Part shown: one piece after another, positions 38,504-47,927 of the stretch
Position numbering within the stretch: position 1 is the first letter of the stretch
Layout of the letters: the number at the start of each line of letters is the position of its first letter
Program-made: the position numbers and the translations under genes
Notes under the pieces: generated by a model
Told to the model about the DNA's origin: nothing
What the model saw: the letters and a program-made list of their open reading frames with translations, nothing else
Databases searched by the model: none
Assembly (NCBI GenBank): GCA_964391015.1
Contig: CAYMKU010000003.1
Location: 1-64,000, forward strand
Source of the DNA: XYD12-FULL-36-8 sp964391015
Lineage (GTDB): Bacteria; Bacteroidota; Ignavibacteria; Ignavibacteriales; Ignavibacteriaceae
Direction: 5' to 3'
Length of the DNA stretch: 64,000 nt

Positions 38504-39226
38504 ATGAATTATAATTACACCGTTGTTTCCGAACATGGAAAAGTCAGAAAAAGTAATGAAGATTCGGTCGGAATTTTTCAAACAGACATTGGTTTACTTC
38601 TAATTATTTGTGATGGTTTGGGTGGAGGGTTGTCTGGTGAATTTGCGTCAAGGGTTAGTGTAGAAACAATTTACAAAACATTTAGCACTTCGGATGAAGT
38701 TGATATGCTACAGCGGATTCGCAGTGCGATAGAAAAAGCTAATAAATTCGTTTATGAAAAATCCAACGGAAATTTAAATTTTAAGGGAATGGCGACAACA
38801 TGTGAAGTTTTATTTTTAAATAGTACGACTGCGTATTGGGGACATATTGGTGATTCGAGAATTTACTTTTATAAGAATAGCAAACTTAGTCAGCTTACCA
38901 AAGATCACTCATTGATTCAAAAATTAGTTGATGATGGAGAACTCGCTGTAAAAGATTTTAAAAAGCATCCAAAGAAAAATGTTATTACCAAAGCAATTGG
39001 TGATAATAAGATTCCAGATGTTGATACAAGCAAAGTGGTTTTTTCTAATCACGCACAATCTAAATTTTTTGTGTGCACTGATGGTGTTACTGTTGTTGTG
39101 GATGATAGTGAATTAGAGTATTTGCTTGAATACGAAGACATAGTTGGAATTTCGAACAAGCTTAAGAAACTGATTAACAAACGAGGGGCTCCTGATAACT
39201 ATTCTTACGTGATTATTTCTACCTAA
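38504..39226 (+). CDS. PP2C-family serine/threonine phosphatase
   Basis: Metal-dependent protein phosphatase (PPM/Stp type). VSEHGKVRKSNEDSVGIF is the N-terminal motif with a metal Asp, CDGLGGGLSGE is motif 2, GHIGDSRIYFY is the central strand, CTDGVTVVVDD carries the later Asp, and RGAPDNYSYVII is the terminal DNxT-like motif. At 240 residues it is a stand-alone catalytic domain with no membrane segment. It would reverse Ser/Thr phosphorylation by Hanks-type kinases, none of which are in this window. It faces away from tRNA-Leu/tig. Confidence 0.93.
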   Translation: MNYNYTVVSEHGKVRKSNEDSVGIFQTDIGLLLIICDGLGGGLSGEFASRVSVETIYKTFSTSDEVDMLQRIRSAIEKANKFVYEKSNGNLNFKGMATTCEVLFLNSTTAYWGHIGDSRIYFYKNSKLSQLTKDHSLIQKLVDDGELAVKDFKKHPKKNVITKAIGDNKIPDVDTSKVVFSNHAQSKFFVCTDGVTVVVDDSELEYLLEYEDIVGISNKLKKLINKRGAPDNYSYVIIST

Positions 39227-39319
39227 TCTATTCTTTTTGCAAAATTGATTTTGCTGGCTCTTATCTTTAATTTTCCTTCAATTATTAATCAACTTTTTCA
39301 ATCATGGCGGTAAGATACT

Positions 39320-40585
39320 TTGGATAAATTTGTTATAACCGGCGGAAAAAAATTAGAAGGTAAGACTCAAGTTAGCGGTGCAAAGAATGCTTCTCTTGCT
39401 TTAATGCCTGCGACTATTCTTTCATGTGGGAAATCAACATTATTCAATACTCCCGAATTAAATGATGTTTTTACCATGATAAAATTGCTCAAGCATTTAG
39501 GTATTGAATCTAACTTTTCAAATTCAGTCTTGCAGTTGGATACTACGAACATTTCAAATTATGTTGCACCGTATGAACATGTTAAAAAAATGCGAGCGTC
39601 TGTTTATGTACTTGGGCCTTTGCTGACTCGGTTCGGTTACGCTAAAGTATCGTTGCCGGGAGGATGTGCTTGGGGACCTCGTCCAATAAACCTTCATCTT
39701 GAAGGATTAAAAAAAATGGGTGCCGATATTGAACTCTCTGAAGGTTATATTATTGCTAAAGCAAAAAATCTTCGTGGGACCAAAATTAACTTTGATGTTC
39801 CATCGGTTGGGGCTACAGGGAATTTGTTGATGGCTGCTGTCCTTGCAAAAGGAACAACGGTGATCTCGAACGCTGCTTTAGAGCCAGAAATTATAAATCT
39901 TGCTGAGTTCCTAATCTCAATGGGAGCTAAGATTAACGGAATCGGCACTCCAATTCTGACTATAGAGGGTGTTGAAATGTTGAAAGCCGCAGATGCAGAA
40001 ACTATTTCTGATAGAATTGAAGCAGGAACAATTTTAATAGCTGCTGCAATCACGAAAGGGAAAGTGATAATTGAAAAGATTGATCCAAAATATTTAAATG
40101 CGCTAATCTTAAAATTGGAAGATAGCGGGTGTAAAGTTAAAGTATTTGATCACTCAATTGAAGTTGATGCTCAGGATGGTGCAATAAAACCTACAAATAT
40201 CTCAACCGCTCCGTTCCCAGGATTTCCAACTGATATGCAAGCACAATGGACGACTTACATGACACTTGCGGAGGGAGTATCAACAATTACTGACACAATT
40301 TATTTAGATAGGTTTATGCATGTACCAGAATTAGTAAGGTTAGGTGCAGATATAGTTGTGAAAGAGAACAACGCGGTAATAAGGGGTGTTAAGAAACTTA
40401 AGGGTGCAAAAGTTATGTCAACTGATCTCCGGGCAAGTGCATGTCTTGTACTTGCTGGATTAGCTGCTGAAGGCAGTACTGAGGTTTTGCGAGTTTATCA
40501 TTTGGATCGTGGTTATCAGCGTATTGAGGAAAAATTGATGAGTTTAGGTGCAAAAATTGAAAGAGTGGAGGGGAAGGAGTATTAG
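39320..40585 (+). CDS. murA: UDP-N-acetylglucosamine 1-carboxyvinyltransferase MurA
   Basis: First committed step of peptidoglycan synthesis: transfers enolpyruvate from PEP to UDP-GlcNAc. The catalytic Cys116 is in PGGCAWGPRPINLHL. GAKNASLALMPATIL (residue 20 onward) and the C-terminal RASACLVLAGLAAEG are diagnostic. Having Cys rather than Asp at the active site predicts fosfomycin sensitivity at the target. The start is TTG, which fits the family N-terminus; its Shine-Dalgarno is weak. The 3' end overlaps the next reading frame. Confidence 0.96.
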   Translation: MDKFVITGGKKLEGKTQVSGAKNASLALMPATILSCGKSTLFNTPELNDVFTMIKLLKHLGIESNFSNSVLQLDTTNISNYVAPYEHVKKMRASVYVLGPLLTRFGYAKVSLPGGCAWGPRPINLHLEGLKKMGADIELSEGYIIAKAKNLRGTKINFDVPSVGATGNLLMAAVLAKGTTVISNAALEPEIINLAEFLISMGAKINGIGTPILTIEGVEMLKAADAETISDRIEAGTILIAAAITKGKVIIEKIDPKYLNALILKLEDSGCKVKVFDHSIEVDAQDGAIKPTNISTAPFPGFPTDMQAQWTTYMTLAEGVSTITDTIYLDRFMHVPELVRLGADIVVKENNAVIRGVKKLKGAKVMSTDLRASACLVLAGLAAEGSTEVLRVYHLDRGYQRIEEKLMSLGAKIERVEGKEY

Positions 40586-42812
40586 TCGTTTCAAAAAATT
40601 ATTTTCCGCTTATAATTATTTATTGATTTATTTTTTTTTATTAATCACTTTTGATGTAGTATTATTAAACTTTCCTCTAACGAATTACCTGGGATATGAA
40701 TTTTCAATTCTAAATTCTGCTTTAATAATATTCTTATCTGGAATTTTTACAATATCATTTCTCAAAAAAAATACAGTTGATGCTGGCACCGTAAAATACA
40801 TTTATAAAACCATTGTTCTCATTTCATTAATATTTTTGATTATTCCATTTATCATTTCTTTATATAGTTTATTCAAAACCATTATATGCCCATTAAAAGA
40901 TGGAATTATTTTCTATACCTTTTTTACTTTACCTGCACCTGTGATTGGGATAGCACTAGGTGTTTTAAGCTTTAGCATTTCAAAAAGATTTGGATTCATA
41001 TTTTTTTTACTCTCTTTGTTTATTATCTGCCTAATTCCAGTCTTTGAGATTTATTTTAACCCCCAAATATATTTTTACAATCCAATCATCGGGTTTTTTC
41101 CAGGAACAATTTATGATGAAAGTATCGAAGTTGATATTAAATTGATGATTTATAGGATGATGAATCTCATATTTTTTACTTCTGTAATAGTTTTAGTTTT
41201 ACGTGCATTGGTAACTAATTCAAAATCTTTACTTAATATCAGTTGGACTTATACTTTAGTAGGACCTGTAGCTTTTATTATTTTATCACCATACTTCGGA
41301 TATTCAACCACCGATGGCAGAATATATAACGAATTGGACAGAACAATAACGTCTGAACATTATGAACTGCATTATTCATCCGAAATAAATGATACTTTAA
41401 TTAGAGTAATCGCTCTGCACCAAGAATTTTATTATTCCGAACTAGAAAAATTTTTTAATGTAAAACTGAAGAAAAAAATAATCTCTTTTATTTTTAGCGA
41501 TAGAGAACAGAAAAAGAAATTATTCGGGACTGAGAATGCTGATGTAGCTAAACCATGGATTCCAGAGATTTATATTTTGGCTGATAATTATGATAAAACG
41601 CTCAGACACGAAATAGCACATTGTTTTGCGGGTGAATTTGGTTCGAGAGTCTTTAAAGTTGCGGATAATTTTAACCCAGCGTTAATTGAGGGAATTGCAA
41701 TGGCTGCTGATCCCGACTATGACAGTTTTGATCTTGATTATATGGCAGCGTTGGCGTTTGATCGTGGATTTACAGTAGATATTAAAACACTCTTCAGTTT
41801 CTTTAATTTTTTTAAACAACCATCTTCCATAGGATATATTGTCGCGGGATCATTCATAAAATTTATTATTGATAGGTATGGAATTGAACGTTTCAAAAAT
41901 TTATATGCTAATTTAGATTTTCCCAAATACTACAACAAGCAACTTTCAGAGCTTTCAAGCGAATTTGAATTCTATTTAAAAAATAAGTTTGTTGTTTCTG
42001 AAAGTGTAAATGATCGCGCCAAATATTACTATGGACGCAAATCAATATTTTATAAGATTTGTCCTCGATATGTTGCAAAGAAATTAAATGAGGCTTGGAA
42101 GTTGTATGATCAAAAAAAGATTGGAGAAGCAAAGGGAATATTTAACGAACTAAAGAAGAATAGCGACAATTATTCAGCATTAATCGGATTATCGTATTGT
42201 TATGTTGAACTGCAGCAGTATCAAAAAGCAATTGATATATTAAAGGGAAATCTCCACAAGTTTGAGAATACGCCCTACTATTACGAAGTAGAATTAATAC
42301 TGGCAGATTTACTGATTAAAAATGGTCAAATAGATGAAGCAAAAGCGCTTTACGATTTATTGATAAAACAGAATCCAAGCAGAATACTTTACGGGCTTAC
42401 GGCTTTAAGAAATGATTTATTAAATACTGGTTTGGTGACCACATATTTGAATGCTAAGGACAATGAAAAATATGAAATATTAAAATTGTTGAACTCAAAA
42501 AAATATAATTATAACTCCTTTCCTTATTTAGTATTATTAGCTAAATCATCTAATATTGAGTATGGAACTTTCTTAAAAAATTTTCTAAGGACATTCGAAG
42601 TTAAAAATTTTAACAGCAGTTATGGTATTTACAAGTTATCTTTGTACATGTGTGAAAAAATGGATTTTGATAGAAGCCGAAAATTAGCAGCTCTTTCACT
42701 AAGATTTTCAGAAGATTCCAGTTTCAATTCTGTCTTGAAAAGTAATTTTGAAAAAATGGATTGGCTTTATAAAAATTATATGAGAGTACTTTCATCAGTG
42801 ACTTTCCACTAG
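40548..42812 (+). CDS. Membrane protein with peptidase-MA-like metalloprotease domain and TPR repeats
   Basis: Six to seven N-terminal membrane helices (about residues 20-255) are followed by a gluzincin-type domain with HEIAH in LRHEIAHCFAGEFG (near residue 356) and a downstream Glu in ALIEGIAMAAD, the usual HExxH plus Glu zinc arrangement. A C-terminal TPR region (about 510-640, YSALIGLSYCYVELQQYQKAIDIL) follows. The start is uncertain: GTG 40548 lies inside murA, with TTG 40557 as an alternative. The strong AAGGAG at 40574-40579 has no start codon at a proper distance. The substrate is unknown; the murA overlap hints at an envelope role. Confidence 0.78.
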   Translation: MQKLKEWRGRSISRFKKLFSAYNYLLIYFFLLITFDVVLLNFPLTNYLGYEFSILNSALIIFLSGIFTISFLKKNTVDAGTVKYIYKTIVLISLIFLIIPFIISLYSLFKTIICPLKDGIIFYTFFTLPAPVIGIALGVLSFSISKRFGFIFFLLSLFIICLIPVFEIYFNPQIYFYNPIIGFFPGTIYDESIEVDIKLMIYRMMNLIFFTSVIVLVLRALVTNSKSLLNISWTYTLVGPVAFIILSPYFGYSTTDGRIYNELDRTITSEHYELHYSSEINDTLIRVIALHQEFYYSELEKFFNVKLKKKIISFIFSDREQKKKLFGTENADVAKPWIPEIYILADNYDKTLRHEIAHCFAGEFGSRVFKVADNFNPALIEGIAMAADPDYDSFDLDYMAALAFDRGFTVDIKTLFSFFNFFKQPSSIGYIVAGSFIKFIIDRYGIERFKNLYANLDFPKYYNKQLSELSSEFEFYLKNKFVVSESVNDRAKYYYGRKSIFYKICPRYVAKKLNEAWKLYDQKKIGEAKGIFNELKKNSDNYSALIGLSYCYVELQQYQKAIDILKGNLHKFENTPYYYEVELILADLLIKNGQIDEAKALYDLLIKQNPSRILYGLTALRNDLLNTGLVTTYLNAKDNEKYEILKLLNSKKYNYNSFPYLVLLAKSSNIEYGTFLKNFLRTFEVKNFNSSYGIYKLSLYMCEKMDFDRSRKLAALSLRFSEDSSFNSVLKSNFEKMDWLYKNYMRVLSSVTFH

Positions 42813-42840
42813 TGAAATGTAAGTTTTCTATCTCAAAATT

Positions 42841-44265
42841 TTGGTATACATAAAATTGAATCTTAAAAACGAAATACGAAAATATTTTTTCCTGACAACC
42901 GTTACAGAAGTGTCTCGCAAACTAGGAGTACAAGTTTACCTGGTCGGTGGGTTTGTGCGCGATTTGATTCTCCGAAGGGAAAAGCAAGAAATGGATTTTT
43001 TGGTTTTGGGAGATGGAATTGAGTTTGCAAAAAGTTTGGCGGAAGAATTCGGTATTAAGAATATAACAGTTTACAAAAATTTTGGGACGGCTCATTTTAA
43101 AATTGATAATTTTGATTTGGAGTTTGTTGGAGCTAGGAAAGAATCTTACAATAAAGTTAGTAGAAAGCCAGAAGTAACTTCTGGGTCATTTGCAGATGAT
43201 ATTAGCAGACGTGATTTTACTATAAACATACTTGCAATTTCTTTAGGGGAAAAAGATTTTGGTGAATTGGTAGATCAATATAACGGATTGAGTGATATCG
43301 AAAATAAGATTATCAAAACACCAATAGATCCTCTAAAAACATTTGATGATGATCCATTACGAATTATGCGCGCATTTAGGTTTGCAACTCAATTGAATTT
43401 TGAGGTACATGATTCAATTATACATGCCGCAAATGAGTTACGAAATCGCCTTAAAATTGTATCCCAGGAAAGAATTACAGACGAGTTATTAAAAATAATT
43501 TCATCTTCCAAACCATCAATTGGTTTAAAGCTTCTCCAAAATTCTGCTGTGATGGAAATAATTTTTCCGGAAATATCAAATTTATCCGGTGTTGATCAGA
43601 GAAAAGACTATCACCATAAAGACGTTTTTCTTCATACTTGCATTGTTGTGGATAATGTTGCAAAGGTCAGCGATAATATTTGGCTGCGGCTGGCTGCTTT
43701 ATTGCATGATATTGCAAAACCTCAAACCAAAAAATTTGTTGAGGAAATTGGCTGGACATTTCATGGGCACGATGAAATTGGTGCAAGAATGATGAAGGGA
43801 TTATTCAAGAGATTAAAATTTCCACTGAATCATTTAGATTATGTTGAAAAGTTAGTTCGGCTTCATTTGCGACCTATAGCTTTAGCGAAGGAAGAAGTCA
43901 CAGATTCTGCAATAAGAAGACTGATAGTTGATGCAGGTGATGACTTGAGTGACTTAATTACACTTTGCCGCGCTGATATTACTAGCAAGGATCCAAATCG
44001 GGTTACTCGATACCTTGATAATTATGAACGGGTAATGCAAAAAGTTTTTGATGTTTTGGAAAAAGATAAACTTAGGGCATTTCAATCTCCTGTAAGAGGT
44101 GAAGAAATTATGAAGGTTTGTAACCTCAAGCCATCAAAAAAAGTTGGCGAAATCAAAAAAGCGATTGAAGAAGCAATCCTTGATGGAAAGATTGGAAATA
44201 ATTATGAAGAAGCTTATGAGTATCTTATTTCAATTAAAGATAAATTTCTTGAGAAAATAAACTAA
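42841..44265 (+). CDS. CCA tRNA nucleotidyltransferase/poly(A) polymerase-family protein with HD domain
   Basis: Class II nucleotidyltransferase. VYLVGGFVRDLILRR is the NTP-binding loop, and the acidic motif reads EMDFLV, so the first carboxylate is Glu rather than the common Asp of DxD. RRDFTINILAIS, DPLRIMRAFRFATQLNF and ERITDELLKII follow in family order. The C-terminal half has an HD phosphohydrolase motif (LLHDIAKPQTK, HGHDEIGARM). The encoded tRNA-Leu lacks CCA, so a CCA-adding enzyme is needed, and this is the likely one. The start is TTG with no clear Shine-Dalgarno; TTG 42856 is possible. Confidence 0.88.
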   Translation: MVYIKLNLKNEIRKYFFLTTVTEVSRKLGVQVYLVGGFVRDLILRREKQEMDFLVLGDGIEFAKSLAEEFGIKNITVYKNFGTAHFKIDNFDLEFVGARKESYNKVSRKPEVTSGSFADDISRRDFTINILAISLGEKDFGELVDQYNGLSDIENKIIKTPIDPLKTFDDDPLRIMRAFRFATQLNFEVHDSIIHAANELRNRLKIVSQERITDELLKIISSSKPSIGLKLLQNSAVMEIIFPEISNLSGVDQRKDYHHKDVFLHTCIVVDNVAKVSDNIWLRLAALLHDIAKPQTKKFVEEIGWTFHGHDEIGARMMKGLFKRLKFPLNHLDYVEKLVRLHLRPIALAKEEVTDSAIRRLIVDAGDDLSDLITLCRADITSKDPNRVTRYLDNYERVMQKVFDVLEKDKLRAFQSPVRGEEIMKVCNLKPSKKVGEIKKAIEEAILDGKIGNNYEEAYEYLISIKDKFLEKIN

Positions 44266-44499
44266 GTCGTTAAATACTTCCATTTAACAATTATTTGTGC
44301 TTTTTTTTCCTGTGATCTTTACCTAAATCATCTCAAATTAACTACCAATCAAATAATTATATTACCATCCATAATTAAAAACTCCTTGTTAAAGACGAAA
44401 CAGTTATTTTCACATCAAAATTTTATTGAAATAACTAAAGTTAGTTAAGAGTCTTAACTCAGAGTAATACGATATAACTTTTTAATTTTTGGAGCAAGT

Positions 44500-45816
44500 A
44501 TGCGAGCATTTCTCTCATTCTTATTGATTATTGGTAACACTATAATACTTTCTGCACAAAAGCAATTAGGACTTAATGAAGCAATAAAAATAGCACTCAA
44601 TAGAAATACGTCGCTTCAGAAAAGTATTAATTCATTGAAGAGTTCAGAATCAAATGTAAAAAGTTCAATCGGAAATTTTCTCCCATCTGTCAGTGCAAAT
44701 GCAGGCTGGAATTATTCTAAAGTTGAAAATGATATTGGGTCGGTGACAGCGAAATCTGAAAGTAGAAGCTACAGCGCTGGGGTTGGTTCATCTTGGACAT
44801 TATTCGATGGGCTTTCAAACTTTGCTTCACTTTCACAAAGTCAAAATGAATTAGAATCTGCAAAATTTGATCTTAACCGTCTAAAGCAAGATATCGTTTT
44901 TCAGACTATATCACTTTATTACGATGTAATTAACACGATGCAATTATTGAAGTTCAAAGAAGATGATGTTAGGCAGAACCAGAAAAATTTAGAAACTATT
45001 AGTGAAAGGAATCGTCTCGGAAGTGTTACGTTGGCGGATGTTTATGCTCAACAGGTAAGGGTTGGCAATGCTGAATTGGAAGTGATTAGAACTAAGAATA
45101 ATCTTGAAACAAGTAAAAGTGAATTACTCTCTTTTCTTGGTTTAGATGTACTTGAATCATATAATTTTATTGATACACTTTTAACTGGTGAGGTTGAAAA
45201 AATAAAACGAGATTTAGATATAGATTACAACGATTTAAGCGAACTTGTTGCAAAAGCTCTAGAAAATAGATACGATTACAAAAGTGCTAAATTAAATTTA
45301 GAAAGTGCTAATGATGGAATAACCATTGCAAGGTCTGGTCACTTTCCGACTTTAACAAATTCAATTAACTATGGCATTGGAGCGGATCGCATAAAGAATA
45401 TGACAGATAATAGAAGTTTGTCCATAGGTCTGTCACTTAACATTCCCATTTTTTCTGGATTTTCTGTTGCGAATCGAGTACAGCTTGCTGAGGTGCTTGC
45501 CGAAAATAGAAAAATTGAATTAACTGAATTGGAAAGGGATATCAAGAAGAGCATACAAAAAACTTATCTTGATTTGCAGGCAGCGGAGAAAGGTTTGAAA
45601 GTAAGCGAGAAAAATGTTTTAGCTGCACAAGAAAACCTGAAAATAGAATCTGAAAAATACTCACTCGGTGCAGGCACTTTGCTTAATGTACTTGTTGCAA
45701 ATTCTGAATTCACGAATGCACAAACTAATTACATCAATGCTCAATTTGCTTATATAACGTTGAGCAAGCAGCTTAAATATTATTTAGGTGTAATTGAATT
45801 TAAAAGTTTTGAATAA
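44500..45816 (+). CDS. TolC-family outer membrane efflux protein
   Basis: Outer-membrane channel of a tripartite exporter. A signal peptide (1-20) ends at AQ. Two OEP repeats follow, each with long coiled helices (LNEAIKIALNRNTSLQKSINSLKSSE and a second copy ending LNVLVANSEFTNAQTNYINAQFAYITLSKQLKYYLG) and barrel strands rich in Ser/Gly. At 438 residues it is normal length. GGAG lies seven bases before the ATG. It heads a four-gene run with the adaptor, ATPase and permeases. Confidence 0.93.
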   Translation: MRAFLSFLLIIGNTIILSAQKQLGLNEAIKIALNRNTSLQKSINSLKSSESNVKSSIGNFLPSVSANAGWNYSKVENDIGSVTAKSESRSYSAGVGSSWTLFDGLSNFASLSQSQNELESAKFDLNRLKQDIVFQTISLYYDVINTMQLLKFKEDDVRQNQKNLETISERNRLGSVTLADVYAQQVRVGNAELEVIRTKNNLETSKSELLSFLGLDVLESYNFIDTLLTGEVEKIKRDLDIDYNDLSELVAKALENRYDYKSAKLNLESANDGITIARSGHFPTLTNSINYGIGADRIKNMTDNRSLSIGLSLNIPIFSGFSVANRVQLAEVLAENRKIELTELERDIKKSIQKTYLDLQAAEKGLKVSEKNVLAAQENLKIESEKYSLGAGTLLNVLVANSEFTNAQTNYINAQFAYITLSKQLKYYLGVIEFKSFE

Positions 45817-45872
45817 TTCTAATAAATAATCACTTATTTAATTCAAGTGAATAAAATCTAGGAGTTAATTCT

Positions 45873-47156
45873 ATGGCTAATGGAAAGCAAAAAAAATCAA
45901 AGAAAAAAATGTACATATTCGGTGGATTAGGACTTGCAGTTGTTGCACTAATTCTATATGCACTTCTTAAGGGTAATAAAGAGGAAATTATATTAGTTCA
46001 AACTGAAAAAGTTGAAAAGAGAGATATAACTCAGAAAGTAACGACCACAGGTAAAATTGAGCCTGAGTTTAAAGTAGTTATTACTCCTGAAGTTACAGGC
46101 GAAATTGTTTCACTTCCAGTTAAAGAAGGAGATAAGGTTAAGAAAGGCGATTTGCTCATAAAGATAAATGCAAAACAATATCTGGCTGATAAAGAAAGTG
46201 CTGAAGCGACATTATTATCGTCAAAATCTTCATTAGCTATGCGCAAAGCTGAACTAGATAGAATCACTTTAGAGTATGAAAGATTTAAAGGTTTGCATGG
46301 TAAAAAACTTGCAAGTGATTCTGAACTTGAAACAGCTAAAAGCAATTATGAATCAACTAAGGCCGCATATGATGGAGCTAACGCAGATGTACAAAGAACC
46401 GAAGCATCTTTAAAACGAGCAATAGAACAACTTTATAAAACATCAATCTATTCACCTATGGATGGGACAGTTAATGCCTTAAACGTTGAACTCGGTGAGA
46501 GAGTTCTCGGAAGCGGTTTTAGCCAGGGGACAAATATTATGACAGTCTCAGACCTGAGTAAAATGGAAGCAAGTGTTGAGGTTGATGAAAATGATGTAGT
46601 GCTTATTTCAATTGGTGATACTGCACGCATAAAGGTTGATGCCTTTGGGGAAAAAGTGTTTAAGGGTGTTGTTTCAGAGATTGGAAATAGTGCTATTAGT
46701 TCGGGATTAGGAACTCAAGATCAAGTAGTCAATTTCAATGTTAAATTAAAACTTGTTGATGTTGATAAAGGACTTCGTCCAGGAATGTCTTGTAATGCTG
46801 ATATAGAGACCGAGACAATTAAAAATGTATTAAGTGTTCCAATTCAAAGTGTTACTGCTCGCTCAAATGATTTTGTTAAAAAGGAAGAAACTGAAGAAGA
46901 GAATTCAATTCCCAAGAAGAAAGAAAATGGAATTACTAAGCCAAAAGAACTAGTTTTTTTAGTAAAAAATGGAAAAGCTAAATCTGTAGAAATCGAAACT
47001 GGAATTAGTGATGATAATTATATTCACGTTAAATCCGGACTTTCAGGTGGCGAACAGGTTGTTAGTGGTAGCTATAAAGCCATATCGCGCGAACTTAATG
47101 ATGGTTCGACAGTGAGGATTGAAGAAAAGAAAAAATCTTTTTCAGATAAAAAATGA
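45873..47156 (+). CDS. Periplasmic adaptor (membrane fusion) protein, MacA-like
   Basis: Links the inner-membrane ABC transporter to the TolC-like channel. One N-terminal membrane helix (about 14-32) is followed by a split lipoyl domain (VTTTGKIEPEFKVVITPEVTGEIVSLPVKEGDKVKKGDLL and later YSPMDGTVNALNVELGERV), a coiled-coil hairpin (about 105-185), a beta-barrel domain and a C-terminal extension rich in Lys/Glu. An AGGAG precedes the ATG. The order TolC-adaptor-ATPase-permease matches MacA/MacB-type exporters. Confidence 0.92.
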   Translation: MANGKQKKSKKKMYIFGGLGLAVVALILYALLKGNKEEIILVQTEKVEKRDITQKVTTTGKIEPEFKVVITPEVTGEIVSLPVKEGDKVKKGDLLIKINAKQYLADKESAEATLLSSKSSLAMRKAELDRITLEYERFKGLHGKKLASDSELETAKSNYESTKAAYDGANADVQRTEASLKRAIEQLYKTSIYSPMDGTVNALNVELGERVLGSGFSQGTNIMTVSDLSKMEASVEVDENDVVLISIGDTARIKVDAFGEKVFKGVVSEIGNSAISSGLGTQDQVVNFNVKLKLVDVDKGLRPGMSCNADIETETIKNVLSVPIQSVTARSNDFVKKEETEEENSIPKKKENGITKPKELVFLVKNGKAKSVEIETGISDDNYIHVKSGLSGGEQVVSGSYKAISRELNDGSTVRIEEKKKSFSDKK

Positions 47157-47171
47157 TTTCTTGGAATTAGA

Positions 47172-47894
47172 ATGAACATAATAAATATCGAACATATAGC
47201 TAAAGTCTATCAAGTTGGTTCTGAAGAAGTACATGCTTTAAGTGATGTTTCTATTCGTATTGATAAAAATGAATATGTCGCAATCATGGGTCCATCTGGG
47301 TCAGGAAAATCCACCCTGATGAATGTGCTTGGTTGTCTGGATACACCAACTTCTGGGAAATATGATTTTAATAATCAAAATGTCAGTGAAATGAACGACA
47401 ATCAATTAGCAAAAATTAGAAATAAAGAAATTGGGTTTGTCTTCCAGACTTTTAATCTTCTACCGAGGTCTGATGCACTTCATAATGTTGAACTTCCATT
47501 AATTTATGCAGGCGTATCAACCACAGAGCGTCGTTCTCGCGCAATGCAAGCACTTGTAGATGTGGGTCTTGAAAACAGAATGTATCACAAACCAAATGAA
47601 CTTTCTGGCGGTCAGCGGCAGAGGGTAGCAATAGCAAGAGCTCTTGTTACAAATCCATCAATTATACTTGCAGATGAACCCACAGGAAATTTAGATTCTA
47701 AAACTGGTGAAGAAATAATGTTGTTGTTCAATGAAATCCATGGTAAAGGAAATACAATAATTTTAGTAACTCATGAAGAATATATTGCGGAACATGCAGC
47801 AAGGATTGTTCGATTAAAAGATGGTCTTGTTGAGAGTGATGAAAAAGTTGAGAACAGGTATATTCCTAAATTAAATCCAGTTGCAGCAAAATAA
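47172..47894 (+). CDS. ABC transporter ATP-binding protein, MacB/LolD type
   Basis: Energises the exporter. Walker A is GPSGSGKST, the signature is LSGGQRQRVAIARAL and Walker B is IILADEPTGNLDS, the LolD/MacB-subfamily sequence. The Q-loop is VFQTFNLLPR and the switch His is in LVTHEEYIA. At 240 residues it is a stand-alone ATPase, unlike E. coli MacB where it is fused to the permease. It lies between the adaptor and two permease genes. Confidence 0.95.
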   Translation: MNIINIEHIAKVYQVGSEEVHALSDVSIRIDKNEYVAIMGPSGSGKSTLMNVLGCLDTPTSGKYDFNNQNVSEMNDNQLAKIRNKEIGFVFQTFNLLPRSDALHNVELPLIYAGVSTTERRSRAMQALVDVGLENRMYHKPNELSGGQRQRVAIARALVTNPSIILADEPTGNLDSKTGEEIMLLFNEIHGKGNTIILVTHEEYIAEHAARIVRLKDGLVESDEKVENRYIPKLNPVAAK

Positions 47895-47927
47895 AATCAT
47901 TGTTCAAATTGAATATGTGAGTTAAAT

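Noticed and set aside
44269..44288. Terminator after the CCA-adding-type gene
   Set aside because: The 7-base stem GTTAAAT/ATTTAAC is AT-only apart from its ends and the T run comes about 20 bases later, so support is too weak to list.
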